Shown here in pieces: positions 1 through 8,700 of a stretch of DNA of 64,000 nucleotides. The notes below the pieces were generated by a model. That model ran no database searches and was not told the DNA's origin. It saw only the letters and a program-made list of their open reading frames with translations. Both the position numbers and the translations under genes were made by a program. Origin of the DNA: Asticcacaulis sp. YBE204 (GTDB lineage: Bacteria; Pseudomonadota; Alphaproteobacteria; Caulobacterales; Caulobacteraceae); contig NZ_AWGF01000001.1 of NCBI RefSeq assembly GCF_000495855.1, positions 248,001 to 312,000 of the forward strand, given 5' to 3'. Each line of letters begins with the position of its first letter. Position 1 is the first letter of the stretch.

Positions 1-937
1 CGTCTCGGAAATCACCGAGTCGAACGGTTCGTCCTCGATGGCGACCGTCTGCGGCACCTCGCTGGCCCTGATGGACGCCGGCGTGCCGCTGAAGTCGCCG
101 GTATCGGGTATCGCCATGGGCCTGATCCTCGAAAAGGACGGCTACGCGGTTCTGTCGGACATCCTGGGTGACGAAGATCACCTCGGCGACATGGACTTCA
201 AGGTCGCGGGCACCGTCAACGGCATCACCTCGCTGCAAATGGACATCAAGGTCCCCGGCATCACCGAGGAGATTATGACCAAGGCGCTGCGTCAGGCCAA
301 CGAAGGCCGTCTGCACATCCTCGGCGAAATGAACAAGGCCATCTCCGGCGCGCGCGAAGAGCTGGGTGAGTTCGCCCCGAAGATCGAAACGATCAAGATC
401 CCGACCGACAAGATCCGTGAAGTCATCGGTTCGGGCGGCAAGGTCATCCGCGAAATCGTGGAAAAGACCGGCGCCAAGATCGACATCGGCGAAGACGGCA
501 CCATCAAGATCGCGGCCTCCGAGCAATCGAAGATCGACGCCGCACGCGACTGGATCAAGTCGATCGCCTCGGAGCCGGAAGTCGGCGCCATCTATAAGGG
601 CAAGGTCGTGAAGGTCGTCGATTTCGGCGCGTTCGTGAACTTCTTCGGTGCCAAGGACGGCCTCGTCCACATCTCGCAGATCAAGAACGAAAAGGTCGGC
701 AAGACCTCGGACGTCCTGAGCGAAGGCGACGAAGTGAAGGTGAAGTTCCTCGGCTTCGACGATCGCGGCAAGACCAAGCTGTCGATGAAAGTCGTCGATC
801 AGGAAACCGGTGAAGACCTGACCGAAAAGTTGGCTGCCGAGCGTGCGGCCCGTGGTGAAGAGCCGGAATCGAACGAGTCGGAATCGGAAGGCGGCGAAAA
901 GCGCGAACGCCGTCCGCGCCGCCCGCGTCGCGACTAA
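1..937 (+). CDS. pnp: Polyribonucleotide nucleotidyltransferase, C-terminal part
   Basis: This is the last 311 codons of PNPase; the reading frame is open from base 2 and the start lies off the window. PNPase is a trimeric 3'-5' phosphorolytic exoribonuclease of the degradosome. The visible part begins in the second RNase PH domain ([20 protein letters not shown], a hallmark stretch). A KH domain follows, with its GxxG loop at IGSGGKV, and then an S1 domain ([19 protein letters not shown]...DGLVHISQ). The protein ends in an acidic then arginine-rich tail (RRPRRPRRD), as in Caulobacter-type enzymes. The stop is TAA at 935-937 and a strong terminator follows. Identification is certain. Confidence 0.98.
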   Translation, partial: VSEITESNGSSSMATVCGTSLALMDAGVPLKSPVSGIAMGLILEKDGYAVLSDILGDEDHLGDMDFKVAGTVNGITSLQMDIKVPGITEEIMTKALRQANEGRLHILGEMNKAISGAREELGEFAPKIETIKIPTDKIREVIGSGGKVIREIVEKTGAKIDIGEDGTIKIAASEQSKIDAARDWIKSIASEPEVGAIYKGKVVKVVDFGAFVNFFGAKDGLVHISQIKNEKVGKTSDVLSEGDEVKVKFLGFDDRGKTKLSMKVVDQETGEDLTEKLAAERAARGEEPESNESESEGGEKRERRPRRPRRD

Positions 938-958
938 CACCGAGCGTGTATTGGGGTC

Positions 959-977
959 GAGGGGGCTGTGCCCCCTC
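959..977. repeat. 19-bp hairpin, 8-bp arms and 3-nt loop
   Basis: Perfect arms GAGGGGGC and GCCCCCTC flank the loop TGT. There is no T-run, so it is not an intrinsic terminator by itself. The same design (8-bp arms, 3-nt loop) recurs at 1043-1061 and 43337-43355, which suggests a short dispersed palindrome family. Confidence 0.5.
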
Positions 978-988
978 GCTTTAGACCA

Positions 989-1029
989 AAAAAGAAGGGC
1001 GGTCCCATTAAGGGGCCGCCCTTCTTTTT
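989..1029 (+). terminator. Intrinsic terminator after pnp
   Basis: AAGAAGGGCGG pairs perfectly with CCGCCCTTCTT across a 13-nt loop and runs into TTTT. It lies about 50 nt after the pnp stop. Confidence 0.85.
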
Positions 1030-1042
1030 GCTTTGAAAGAGG

Positions 1043-1061
1043 AAGGGGTCACGGACCCCTT
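1043..1061. repeat. 19-bp hairpin, second copy
   Basis: Perfect arms AAGGGGTC and GACCCCTT flank the loop ACG. It has the same geometry as the hairpin at 959-977, and the two bracket the pnp terminator. Confidence 0.5.
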
Positions 1062-1107
1062 CACCCCATAACCGGACGGTGTTAGCCCGGCTTCTAGGAT
1101 TAATAAG

Positions 1108-1235
1108 ACTCAAATTTCAAATAGTTGAGTCAAAAGAATCACTTGCATTCAAAGAGGGGAATCGCAATGCTTGCAAGTGACGGTGTTTTGCGAATCACAA
1201 AAGGCACCGAGGGGCCTAATCCTCGGTGCCTTTTT
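1108..1235 (+). ncRNA. Candidate structured leader or small RNA
   Basis: This lower-GC spacer carries three successive inverted repeats: ACTCAA/TTGAGT (1108-1113/1125-1130), TCACTTGCA/TGCAAGTGA (1139-1147/1172-1180) and a terminator hairpin at 1200-1234. A Shine-Dalgarno-like GAGGGG stands before an ATG at 1167, whose frame runs through the hairpin into the HTH gene at 1350. Two readings fit: a short terminated RNA, or an attenuated leader of the HTH gene. No convincing promoter is visible. Confidence 0.3.
1200..1235 (+). terminator. Intrinsic terminator in the leader of the HTH gene
   Basis: AAAGGCACCGAGG pairs with CCTCGGTGCCTTT across an 8-nt loop, followed by TT. It is strong, but it sits 115 nt before a gene on the same strand rather than after one. 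Confidence 0.7.
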
Positions 1236-1349
1236 CGGAGACACTCCGCATCCATACAGGGGCTGCGGGCGTACCGGCTTTCGCCTAGGGATTCTCTTGC
1301 TCTAGGTAGGCGTTGTCAAGCCCCTGCCATTTTAGCAGGAGCGATTCTC

Positions 1350-1544
1350 ATGAAAAGAGAACCATCCCCTCATGTAAATCCAGAGATGGCCGCTAAGATT
1401 AAGTTCTTGCGGTTAAACGAAGGACTTTATCAGCATCAGATTGCGTCCCTTTTAGGGATTAACCAAGGCCGTGTTTCTGAGGTCTTAACCGGTAAGAAAT
1501 ACCCTGACGTTTCCCCCGACGGTACCTTACCGTTACCGTTTTAA
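1350..1544 (+). CDS. Small helix-turn-helix DNA-binding protein (64 aa)
   Basis: Almost the whole protein is one helix-turn-helix: residues of about 13-48 read KIKFLRLNEGLYQHQIASLL then GINQGRVSEVLTGKKYPDV, the pattern of XRE/Cro-like or homeodomain-like regulators in mobile elements and phages. The ATG at 1350 is chosen because AGGAG (1337-1341) lies 8 nt upstream. That Shine-Dalgarno is half buried in a small hairpin (CCTGC 1323-1327 with GCAGG 1335-1339), so translation may be structure-controlled. Base composition is lower in GC than the neighbours, which suggests acquisition. The target is unknown. The frame is open further upstream to 1125, but those extra residues do not look like part of the fold. 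Confidence 0.65.
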   Translation: MKREPSPHVNPEMAAKIKFLRLNEGLYQHQIASLLGINQGRVSEVLTGKKYPDVSPDGTLPLPF

Positions 1545-1546
1545 TG

Positions 1547-1584
1547 GAAGAGCGTCGTCTTAATTAAAGGCGGCGCTCTTTAAT
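1547..1584 (+). terminator. Hairpin between the HTH gene and convergent ubiB
   Basis: AAGAGCGTCG (1548-1557) pairs with CGGCGCTCTT (1571-1580) with one G-T pair. The 3' side continues TTTAATT, a weak T-tract. It overlaps the end of ubiB and probably separates the two convergent genes. Confidence 0.5.
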
Positions 1585-3089
1585 TAAAACACCGCCATCC
1601 AGACCATTGTCCCCAGCGCCAGAGCCGAGGCGATCAGGGCCAGAGTCGAAATCGTCCGGCTATGGCTGAGTTCCGCGCGCAGGGTGGCGATCTGAAGCTG
1701 GGCCAGCGGATCGGCCTTGGGTTCGTCGTCCTTTAACCGCGCGACGACCTTGTCGATCAGGCGGCGGGCCTCGGCCAGCGGCGACAGTTCCTTGGTGATA
1801 AACTGCTCGACGACGGGGCGGGCGGCTTCCCAGATATCGTGTTCGGGGTAGAGACGTCGTGCCACGCCTTCGACGCTGACCATGGTCTTTTGCAGCAGGA
1901 CCAGTTCGGGGCGCAGATGCATGTCGAACTGCGCGGTGATGTCGAACAACTGCCCCAGCAAGCGGCCCATCGACACCTCCGTCGCGGCACGGCCCAGCAC
2001 CGGCTCACCGACGGCGCGCAGGGCCTGAGCGAAGGCGGCAACATCGTGGTGTTTGGGCACGTAACCGGCCTCGAAATGGACCTCGGCGACGCGGCGATAG
2101 TTGCGGCGCAGGAAACCCCACAGCATTTCGGCCAGATAGAGCTGTTCCGGCGGTTTCAACCGCCCGACGATGCCGAAATCGATGGCCGTCAGCTTGTCGG
2201 GGGCCTGACAGAAGAGGTTACCTTCGTGCAGGTCGGCGTGGAACACGCCGTGGTTCAGGGCCTGTGACAGAAACGCCCGGATCAGGTTGTCGGCCATGGC
2301 CTTGGGCTCAAGACCGGGCTGGGTCAGGGCTTCGGGGCGGCTCAATGGGATGCCGGGCGCCCATTCGATGACCAGAGCGCGCTTGGCGACATAGTGCCAG
2401 ACGATCTTCGGGGCCGACATATAGGGCTCGGCATTGATGATCGCGCCCAGTTCGTCGGCGGCGGAGGCCTCAAGCCGCAGGTCGAGCTCCAGCAGCAGGG
2501 ACTGCGCCACCGTGGCGACGAAGGCTTCGGGCTCCAGACGTCGCGTGGCGGGGGCAAAAATCGCGATCAGCTTCGCCGCCAGCGTCATCATGGCGATATC
2601 GTCGGCGATGATCTGCTCGATGCGCGGGCGCAGCACCTTGACGGCGACCTTGCGCCCGTCTTTCAGGATGGCGCGGTGGGCTTGTGCGATCGAAGCCGCG
2701 CCGATGACTTCGCCGAATTCGATGAAGATGCTTTCGACGGGTTGCTCCAGCGCCTCTTCGATCAGGCGCTTAGCCGTGGCCTGATCGAAGGGCGGCAACT
2801 GGTCCTTGAGGTGCGCCAGATCGCGGATAAATTCGTCGCCGAAGATGTCGCCGCGCGTCGACAGGACCTGCCCCAGCTTGATGAAGGCGGGACCGAGGCT
2901 CTCGAAGGCGCGGGCATAGCGCAGACCGACGCGCGGCTGCGGCCCGCGACGAGCGAAGAAAAAGCGCAAGGTGGCGGCGAAAAAACGCGCGACCGGATTG
3001 AGGTGGTGCGACAGCTCGCGCGGGATCAGCACGTCCTCGCGCAGCAGCAAAAAGCCGGTCTTGATCAGGCGGATGAACGACCCAATCAC
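1584..3089 (-). CDS. ubiB: UbiB-family ABC1 atypical kinase
   Basis: This 501-aa protein is an ADCK/UbiB-type protein kinase-like ATPase needed for ubiquinone synthesis, probably by helping extract prenylated intermediates from the membrane. The family signature KLGQ is at 71-74, the alanine-rich nucleotide loop with GAASIAQAHRA at about 130-140, the invariant lysine at 151, the catalytic-loop motif HADLHEGN at 284-291 and the DFG at 304-306. The C-terminus is a hydrophobic hairpin (TISTLALIASALALGTMVW) that anchors it in the inner membrane. It starts 4 bp after ubiE ends, so the two form an operon. Length and motifs are normal for the family. Confidence 0.95.
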   Translation of the reverse strand: MIGSFIRLIKTGFLLLREDVLIPRELSHHLNPVARFFAATLRFFFARRGPQPRVGLRYARAFESLGPAFIKLGQVLSTRGDIFGDEFIRDLAHLKDQLPPFDQATAKRLIEEALEQPVESIFIEFGEVIGAASIAQAHRAILKDGRKVAVKVLRPRIEQIIADDIAMMTLAAKLIAIFAPATRRLEPEAFVATVAQSLLLELDLRLEASAADELGAIINAEPYMSAPKIVWHYVAKRALVIEWAPGIPLSRPEALTQPGLEPKAMADNLIRAFLSQALNHGVFHADLHEGNLFCQAPDKLTAIDFGIVGRLKPPEQLYLAEMLWGFLRRNYRRVAEVHFEAGYVPKHHDVAAFAQALRAVGEPVLGRAATEVSMGRLLGQLFDITAQFDMHLRPELVLLQKTMVSVEGVARRLYPEHDIWEAARPVVEQFITKELSPLAEARRLIDKVVARLKDDEPKADPLAQLQIATLRAELSHSRTISTLALIASALALGTMVWMAVF

Positions 3090-3093
3090 CGGG

Positions 3094-3864
3094 TTAGGCC
3101 CAGCCCTGATGCAGGGCGCAGACGCCGCCGGTGAAGTTGGTGTAGCCGACGCGGGTGAAGCCTGCCGTGCGCATCATGCCGGCCAAGGTCTCCTGATCGG
3201 GGAAGCGCTTGATGCTTTCGACGAGGTATTGGTACGAGTCGCGGTCTCCGGCGACCAGTTGTCCCATGAACGGGATGACCTTGAAGGCATAGGTCTCGTA
3301 AACGCTTTCGACGAGGCCGGTCGTGGCGTGCGAGAACTCAAGGCAGAAGAAACGTCCGCCGGGTTTCAGCACGCGTTTGGCTTCGTTCAGCGCACCCTGT
3401 ACGTCCGAGACGTTGCGGATGCCGAACGAGATAATATAGGCGTCGACCGAATTGTCCTCGATGGCGAGGTTCATGGCGTCGCCGACCGACCAGGTGATTT
3501 CCGGTTCCGTGCCTTTTTCGATCCCGGCTTCGATCATCGCCTGATTATAATCGATGATGCGGATTTCGGTCGATTTACCACCGCGACGGGCCTTGGCCGC
3601 GCGGGCCAGTTTCGCCAGACGCCGCGCGATATCGCCGGTGCCGCCCGCGACGTCGAGGATGACTTCGCCCGGTTGCGGGTTGAGCTTGGCACAGGCCGCG
3701 TCTTTCCACAGATGGTGGACGCCCACCGACATCACGTCGTTCATCAGGTCGTACTTGGCGGCGACCGATTTGAATACGCCGTGGACGAGGTTGACCTTTT
3801 CCTTCGCTTCGACGTCGCGGAAGCCGAAGGGCGAGGTTTTTACAGTGGGGGCATCTTCGCTCAT
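3094..3864 (-). CDS. ubiE: Demethylmenaquinone/2-polyprenylbenzoquinol C-methyltransferase
   Basis: This 256-aa SAM-dependent methyltransferase adds the ring C-methyl group in ubiquinone synthesis. The SAM-binding motif I DVAGGTGD is at 71-78. The UbiE signature regions are present: [17 protein letters not shown] near residue 38 and [10 protein letters not shown] in the middle. About 20 extra residues precede the usual start. It is the first gene of a ubiE-ubiB operon. The promoter should lie in the 47 bp between it and the EF-hand gene, or further upstream. Confidence 0.96.
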   Translation of the reverse strand: MSEDAPTVKTSPFGFRDVEAKEKVNLVHGVFKSVAAKYDLMNDVMSVGVHHLWKDAACAKLNPQPGEVILDVAGGTGDIARRLAKLARAAKARRGGKSTEIRIIDYNQAMIEAGIEKGTEPEITWSVGDAMNLAIEDNSVDAYIISFGIRNVSDVQGALNEAKRVLKPGGRFFCLEFSHATTGLVESVYETYAFKVIPFMGQLVAGDRDSYQYLVESIKRFPDQETLAGMMRTAGFTRVGYTNFTGGVCALHQGWA

Positions 3865-3911
3865 GCGGTCGGTTTTAAACCAGCGACGCGGGCTTGGCGA
3901 CAGGAAAGTGC

Positions 3912-4319
3912 CTATTTGCGATCCTGCGGCAATTTTTCACCGGAGGCTTTGGCGCTGTCGCTCAGCCCCAGCAGCATGGCGGCGGCCTTGGCGCGGTATT
4001 CGGTGAGGCTCACCTTCTGATCGTCATTGGTGTCATAGAGCGAAATGAAGAACTTGGCGTCTTCGAGTTCAGCCGCCGGATTGATGGCCTGACCGGGCTC
4101 CGGCGGCAGACGGGGCGCTTCGTCGATGGTGATGTGGCCGTCGCGGTTTTTGTCGAATTCGTTGAAGATCCGCGACAGTTCGGCGTCGCGTTCCTGCGGC
4201 GTCATCTGCTTGAGACGATCGCCGAAAGAGGGCTTGCTTTTCGGCTCGATCACATCCTGCGCGAAGACGCTGGATGCAAGAGCGGCAAGGGTTGTAACGG
4301 CAAGCAGGACGGAACGCAT
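3912..4319 (-). CDS. Secreted EF-hand protein
   Basis: This 135-aa protein has a Sec signal peptide ([20 protein letters not shown], cleavage after residue 20) and two EF-hand calcium loops. Loop 1 at 56-67 ([12 protein letters not shown]) is canonical. Loop 2 at 96-107 ([12 protein letters not shown]) has Gln in place of the usual Gly at loop position 6 but keeps the chelating residues. It is likely a periplasmic calcium-binding protein; the partner is unknown. It is separated by 47 bp from ubiE downstream on the same strand and could be cotranscribed with it. Confidence 0.8.
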   Translation of the reverse strand: MRSVLLAVTTLAALASSVFAQDVIEPKSKPSFGDRLKQMTPQERDAELSRIFNEFDKNRDGHITIDEAPRLPPEPGQAINPAAELEDAKFFISLYDTNDDQKVSLTEYRAKAAAMLLGLSDSAKASGEKLPQDRK

Positions 4320-4407
4320 AGGAACGGACTCCGGAGGTGTGTCATTGCCATATAAGGCGAGGCAACTGCGGTTTCAATATGACCAAATTCAGAAGGGAAA
4401 TAGTCAG

Positions 4408-4785
4408 CTATCTGTTTTCGTGGGCATAGGTTCGTAGCCACGGCTCCAGCTTTTCGAGGCGAAAGCTGTGGGTTTCATAAAGCTCGGTGACGAAAGTGAT
4501 GGCCTCATTGAGGGGCGCGGTCAGGCGGTACCCGTTTATGATGAGGAAAACGTGCATCGACGCAAAGGCTGTGCGCTTATTCCCGTCGATAAAGGGATGG
4601 TTTTGCGAAAGGCTTTCCCACAAAGCGGCGGCCTCGACGACGAGGTCCGCATAATAGCCCGTCTGAGGCCGAAACAGGGCCGATTCCAGTTGTCCCGGAT
4701 CGCGCAACCCCGTGGCGCCGCCATAGGCCGCAAGCTGGACATCGTGGATTTCCAGAACGTCCCGCAGCGTCAGATAGCGTGTCAC
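4408..4785 (-). CDS. doc: Doc/Fic-family toxin
   Basis: This 125-aa protein is a Doc-type Fic-fold toxin. The core motif HPFIDGNKR at 63-71 supplies the catalytic histidine, the metal-binding Asp and the phosphate-binding loop. Characterised Doc proteins phosphorylate EF-Tu and stop translation. The start is GTG at 4783-4785 and overlaps the antitoxin's TAG stop by one base (TAGTG), so translation is coupled and the toxin follows its antitoxin. Length is normal for Doc. Function is by family; activity is not shown here. Confidence 0.9.
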   Translation of the reverse strand: MTRYLTLRDVLEIHDVQLAAYGGATGLRDPGQLESALFRPQTGYYADLVVEAAALWESLSQNHPFIDGNKRTAFASMHVFLIINGYRLTAPLNEAITFVTELYETHSFRLEKLEPWLRTYAHENR

Positions 4786-5015
4786 TACTCAGCCAGTTTT
4801 TTGTAGAGTGGGCCGAACTGATCCATGCTCATCTTGAGGGCATCTTTGACCGATATCGTCGGAGGGGTTTGCCGTTCGGAGATCAACTTACCCACGGCTT
4901 CTTCAAGCAAGGATTGAAGCTGACGGCCTTCGGTCTTGGCGAGCGCGCGCAGGTCGGCCAGCAATACGCTGTCCATCTGGGCCGCAAATTTTTCGCGCGA
5001 AGGGTGTTCGGTCAT
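4785..5015 (-). CDS. Antitoxin of the Doc module, ribbon-helix-helix-like
   Basis: This 76-aa protein directly precedes doc and overlaps it by one base. Residues of about 13-48 (MDSVLLADLRALAKTEG..LQSLLEEAVGKLI) look like a beta-strand plus two helices, as in CopG/Arc ribbon-helix-helix proteins, rather than a classic Phd/YefM fold. The C-terminal arm (KDALKMSMDQFGPLYKKLAE) would wrap the toxin. GAAGGAG is a good Shine-Dalgarno 7 nt before the ATG. The perfect palindrome at 5037-5058 just upstream is its likely operator. The role is inferred mainly from position. Confidence 0.75.
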   Translation of the reverse strand: MTEHPSREKFAAQMDSVLLADLRALAKTEGRQLQSLLEEAVGKLISERQTPPTISVKDALKMSMDQFGPLYKKLAE

Positions 5016-5036
5016 CAGAAGTCTCCTTCACACCTT

Positions 5037-5058
5037 ATATCATGAAATTTCATGATAT
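5037..5058. promoter_or_regulatory. 22-bp perfect palindrome, likely TA operator
   Basis: The half-site ATATCATGAAA is followed by its exact reverse complement. It lies 22 bp upstream of the antitoxin start, the place for autoregulation by an antitoxin dimer. Confidence 0.7.
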
Positions 5059-5075
5059 GGTAGAGGAGAACAACC

Positions 5076-5576
5076 TTACCCCATCATCGCCTTGTCCGAC
5101 GCGCGGCGGAACGGGCCCTTGTAGTCGTTAGCGCGTTTGCGGCGGCGGTCAGGGCCGGTATAGGCGGTCGATTTGACCCAGGCGCGCTCATTATCGATGA
5201 CGCTTTTCATCCGGTCGATCAGGGCGCGGGCGGTGAGCGGCTTGGCGACGAACTCGTTGACCCCGGCGTCGCGCGCGGCGATCACGTGGTTACGGTCGGT
5301 ATGGCCGGTCATCATGATGATCGGCACGTAAGGATGCGGACTGTCCGACCCCGTGCGGATCAGGCGCGTCATCTCGATACCATCGATGGTTTCCATGACC
5401 AGATCGGTGATGATGACGTCGGGCCGCCAGTCGCGCACGATTTCCAGCGCTTCGGCCCCATCCGAGGCCTCGCGGATATGGACGATCCCCATAGCGCGCA
5501 GCATGGTACAGACGATGACCCGCATATAGTGGTTATCGTCGACGACAAGGGCCAGTACGCGGGAAAACTGACTCAA
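5076..5576 (-). CDS. CheY-like response regulator with basic C-terminal tail
   Basis: This 166-aa protein has one receiver domain (residues of about 7-125). The acidic pair is D13/D14, the phospho-acceptor is Asp58 (IITDLVM), the switch Thr is T90 (IIMMTGH) and the conserved Lys is K112 (VAKPLT). No output domain follows, only a 40-residue arginine-rich tail with two similar short repeats (GPDRRRKRA and GPFRRASD). Such tails occur on Caulobacter single-domain regulators, where they may mediate partner binding; that role is an inference. It is divergent from the alpha-2-macroglobulin gene. The cognate kinase is not in the window. Confidence 0.9.
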   Translation of the reverse strand: MSQFSRVLALVVDDNHYMRVIVCTMLRAMGIVHIREASDGAEALEIVRDWRPDVIITDLVMETIDGIEMTRLIRTGSDSPHPYVPIIMMTGHTDRNHVIAARDAGVNEFVAKPLTARALIDRMKSVIDNERAWVKSTAYTGPDRRRKRANDYKGPFRRASDKAMMG

Positions 5577-5799
5577 AACAGGCGACCTTTGATTAAAAAG
5601 GGTAGCAGGATACGGTCCTGTATGACCGAGGGTTAGGCCGCATCCTTTACGAAAGTCTTAACCATATCGCAATTTTAACAAAAGCGTAAACGCGCCTTCG
5701 CAATAACTTATAAATCTCCCCTCATTTGGGGCTTTTACGCGGTCGCAGATTGTGTCCATACTCCCGGAAATTCCATTGAGTGGATTGGGGGGCACTGTC

Positions 5800-8700
5800 A
5801 TGTTCGACTGGCGTAACCGTACCGTCATCACCGGCGCTGCTGCCGTTCTGATTTCCGGCTTTTGCGTAGGCTTCCTCACTGCCAAGGCAACCGAAGGCGG
5901 GTTCAAGCCGGGCGCGAAAGACGGCGTCATCCCCATTACCGAAACGCTCGGCACGATCTTCGGCAAGGTGCGCGACAAGAACGCCCCGCGCTCGGGTGGC
6001 GCGAAACCGGCAGGATTCGCCGTGTGGAAACAACGACTTGATACGTCGGGCGGATCGCCGAAAGCCTGTATCGAATTTTCCAAGCCGCTGGATTCGTCGA
6101 AATCCTATGGCGATTACGTCATGGTGTCGCCGGAACTGCCCTCGGCTCCGGCGGTGACGGTCAAGGATTCCGAATTGTGCGTCGGCGGCTTCGGCTTTAC
6201 CGACCGCCGCGTGACCCTGCTCAAAGGCCTTCCCGCTGCGGGTAAAGAGACCCTCAAACAAAACGCCGACGTCGATTTCAGCTTCGGCGAAAAACCGCCC
6301 TATGTCGGCTTTGCCGGTAACGGCGTCATCCTGCCGCGCGAAGAGGCCGACGGCGTGGCCGTCGAAAGCCTCAACGTCTCGACGCTCGCGTTCGAGGTCT
6401 GGCGCGTCGGTGACCGCAATCTGGTGCGCAAGTCGATTTCCTCGCCCGATCCAACGCCGGAAGGCGAATACGATTACGACTGGGACGAGGACAGCCCGCG
6501 CGGCGAAGGCTACAAGGTATGGACCGGTAAGGTCCGCGTCGCGGGCAATGCCGGTGAGCGCGTGACGACGGTCTTCCCGCTGGGCGCGGTGCTGCGCGAC
6601 CTCAAGCCGGGGGCCTATGTCGTCAAGGTGCGCGACGCTTCGGGCGGTCGCGACAAGAAGGAAAATGACCAACCCGCCCAGGCGCGGCGCTGGATTCTGT
6701 TCACCGACATGGCCCTAACGACCTATACCGGGTCGAACGGCGTCGATGTGGTCGTCCGCTCGCTCAAGACCGCCAAGCCGATGGGCAGCGTCAAGGTAAC
6801 GCTGGTGGCGCAGAATGGCGAGGAACTGTCCGCCGCGCAATCGACCGCCGATGGCCGCGTCCATTTCGACAAGGCGTTGCTCAAAGGCGAGGACGCTCTG
6901 GCGGCGCGCATGATCATGGCCTATGGCCCCGCCGAAGACTTTACGGCGACCGATCTCAATGCCTCGCCGATGGATTTTTCGTCGCAGGGCGTTGGTGGGC
7001 GTTCGGATGAAAAGCTGACCGACGGGCGGTCGCAGACCGGGCTGGTCGACGGCTTCCTCTATACCGATCGCGGCATCTATCGCCCCGGTGAAACCGTGCG
7101 TCTGGTGGCCATGGTCCGCGACCCGGACGGCAAGGCGATCAAGGACCGCAAGGGCGCCTTGGTCGTCTATCGTCCGTCGGGCGTCGAGGCCTTCCGCTAT
7201 CCGTTCGCCAAGACGCCGCAAGGCTTCGCCACCGCCAATATCGGCCTGCCGAAATCGGCCCCGCGCGGGCAATGGCGCGCCAAGCTGCTCATCGAGGGCA
7301 TCGACGACGATCAGGGGGCTATCGGCTTCGCGGTCGAAGACTTTGCGCCGCAACGGCTGGGGGTTGACGTCAAGGCCGATGCCGAACGTCCGCTGACGGC
7401 GCTCAATGAAACCCGCGCCGTGCAGGTCAATGCGCGCTTTCTCTACGGCGCGTCGGGATCGGGGCTTGAGGTGTCCGGTTCGGCTCGCGTCCGCGCCGAC
7501 CGCAATCCGTTCCCGAAGTTCAGGGACTACCGCTTCGGCAATGAACAGACGCCGTTCGAGGAGCAGTATGTCGATCTGCCGCAAACGGCGACCGACGCCG
7601 ACGGCAACGCCATCCTGCCGTTCAGCTCCAGCTACGATACGGACCAGCCGCTGAGCGTTTTGATGACGGCCTCGGTGTTCGAACCGGGCGGGCGTCCGGT
7701 CAACGAAGTCGAGACGCTCCGTATCCGGACGAAGCCCGTTTATTTCGGCGTCAAGCTCGATACGCAGGACGCCAAAGGCGGCAATACGCCCAAGACTGTG
7801 GTCAATATCATCGGCCTCAACGCTAAGGGCGACAAGACCGAGGCGAAAGGCGTCAAGGTCCGCCTGATTTCGGAAAACTGGAACTACGACTGGTATCAGC
7901 AGGACGGTCGCTGGAACTGGCGGCGGACATCGAAGGACGTGGTCGTGTCGGACAAGGACTACGACCTCACCGTCAACGGCGTGACGTTCGACCGCAATCT
8001 CGACTGGGGCGACTACCGTCTTGAGGTGACGCAGGCCGCGACGGGCGCGAAAACGGTGATCCGTTTCGCCTCCGGCTGGGGTTCGTCCGCTGAAGGCACC
8101 GAGGCACCTGATTTCGTCCGCCTGACCGCCGGGTCGCAAACCTACGGACAGGGCGACACGATCAGTCTGACGCTGAAATCGCCGTACAAGGGCGAGGCGC
8201 AGATCGCGGTCGCCAACGACAAGCTGATCGACCTGAAAACGGTCAGCGTCGGCGATAGCGGCACGACCATTCGCCTGAAAACCGATGCCCGCTGGGGCGG
8301 CGGGGCCTATATCATGGTCAGCGTCGTGCAGCCGCGCGATCCGGTCGATTCCTCGAAACCGCGCCGCGCCATGGGCCTGATCTATGTGCCGCTCGATCCG
8401 AAGGGTCGCAAGCTGGAGGTCAAGCTCGACCTGAAAGACAAGGTGCTCAAACCCGACTTTTCAAAGTCCGGTCAGGCTTTTGTCGACGTGCCGGTCAAGG
8501 TCGGTGGGGCCGGTCTGGGCAAGACCGCGCGGGTTTCGGTCGCGGTCGTCGATCAGGGCATCATCAACCTGACCAAGTTCAAGACCCCCGATCCGGTCGG
8601 CTTCTATTTCGGCAAGCGCGCACTGGGGCTGGAATACCGCGACGACTATGGCCGTCTGCTCGACCCGAACATGGGCGCACCCGCCGATGTCTTCGGCGGC

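Noticed and set aside
5650-5720. CtrA-binding site upstream of the response regulator
   Set aside because: Two TTAA boxes occur, but their spacing is 13 instead of the required 7 nt.
5752-5799. Upstream GTG start of the alpha-2-macroglobulin
   Set aside because: It would add 16 residues before the hydrophobic anchor and has no Shine-Dalgarno; ATG 5800 is better placed.
6715-8139. Second long minus-strand frame opposite the alpha-2-macroglobulin gene
   Set aside because: Same reasons: biased composition, no ribosome site, no domain.
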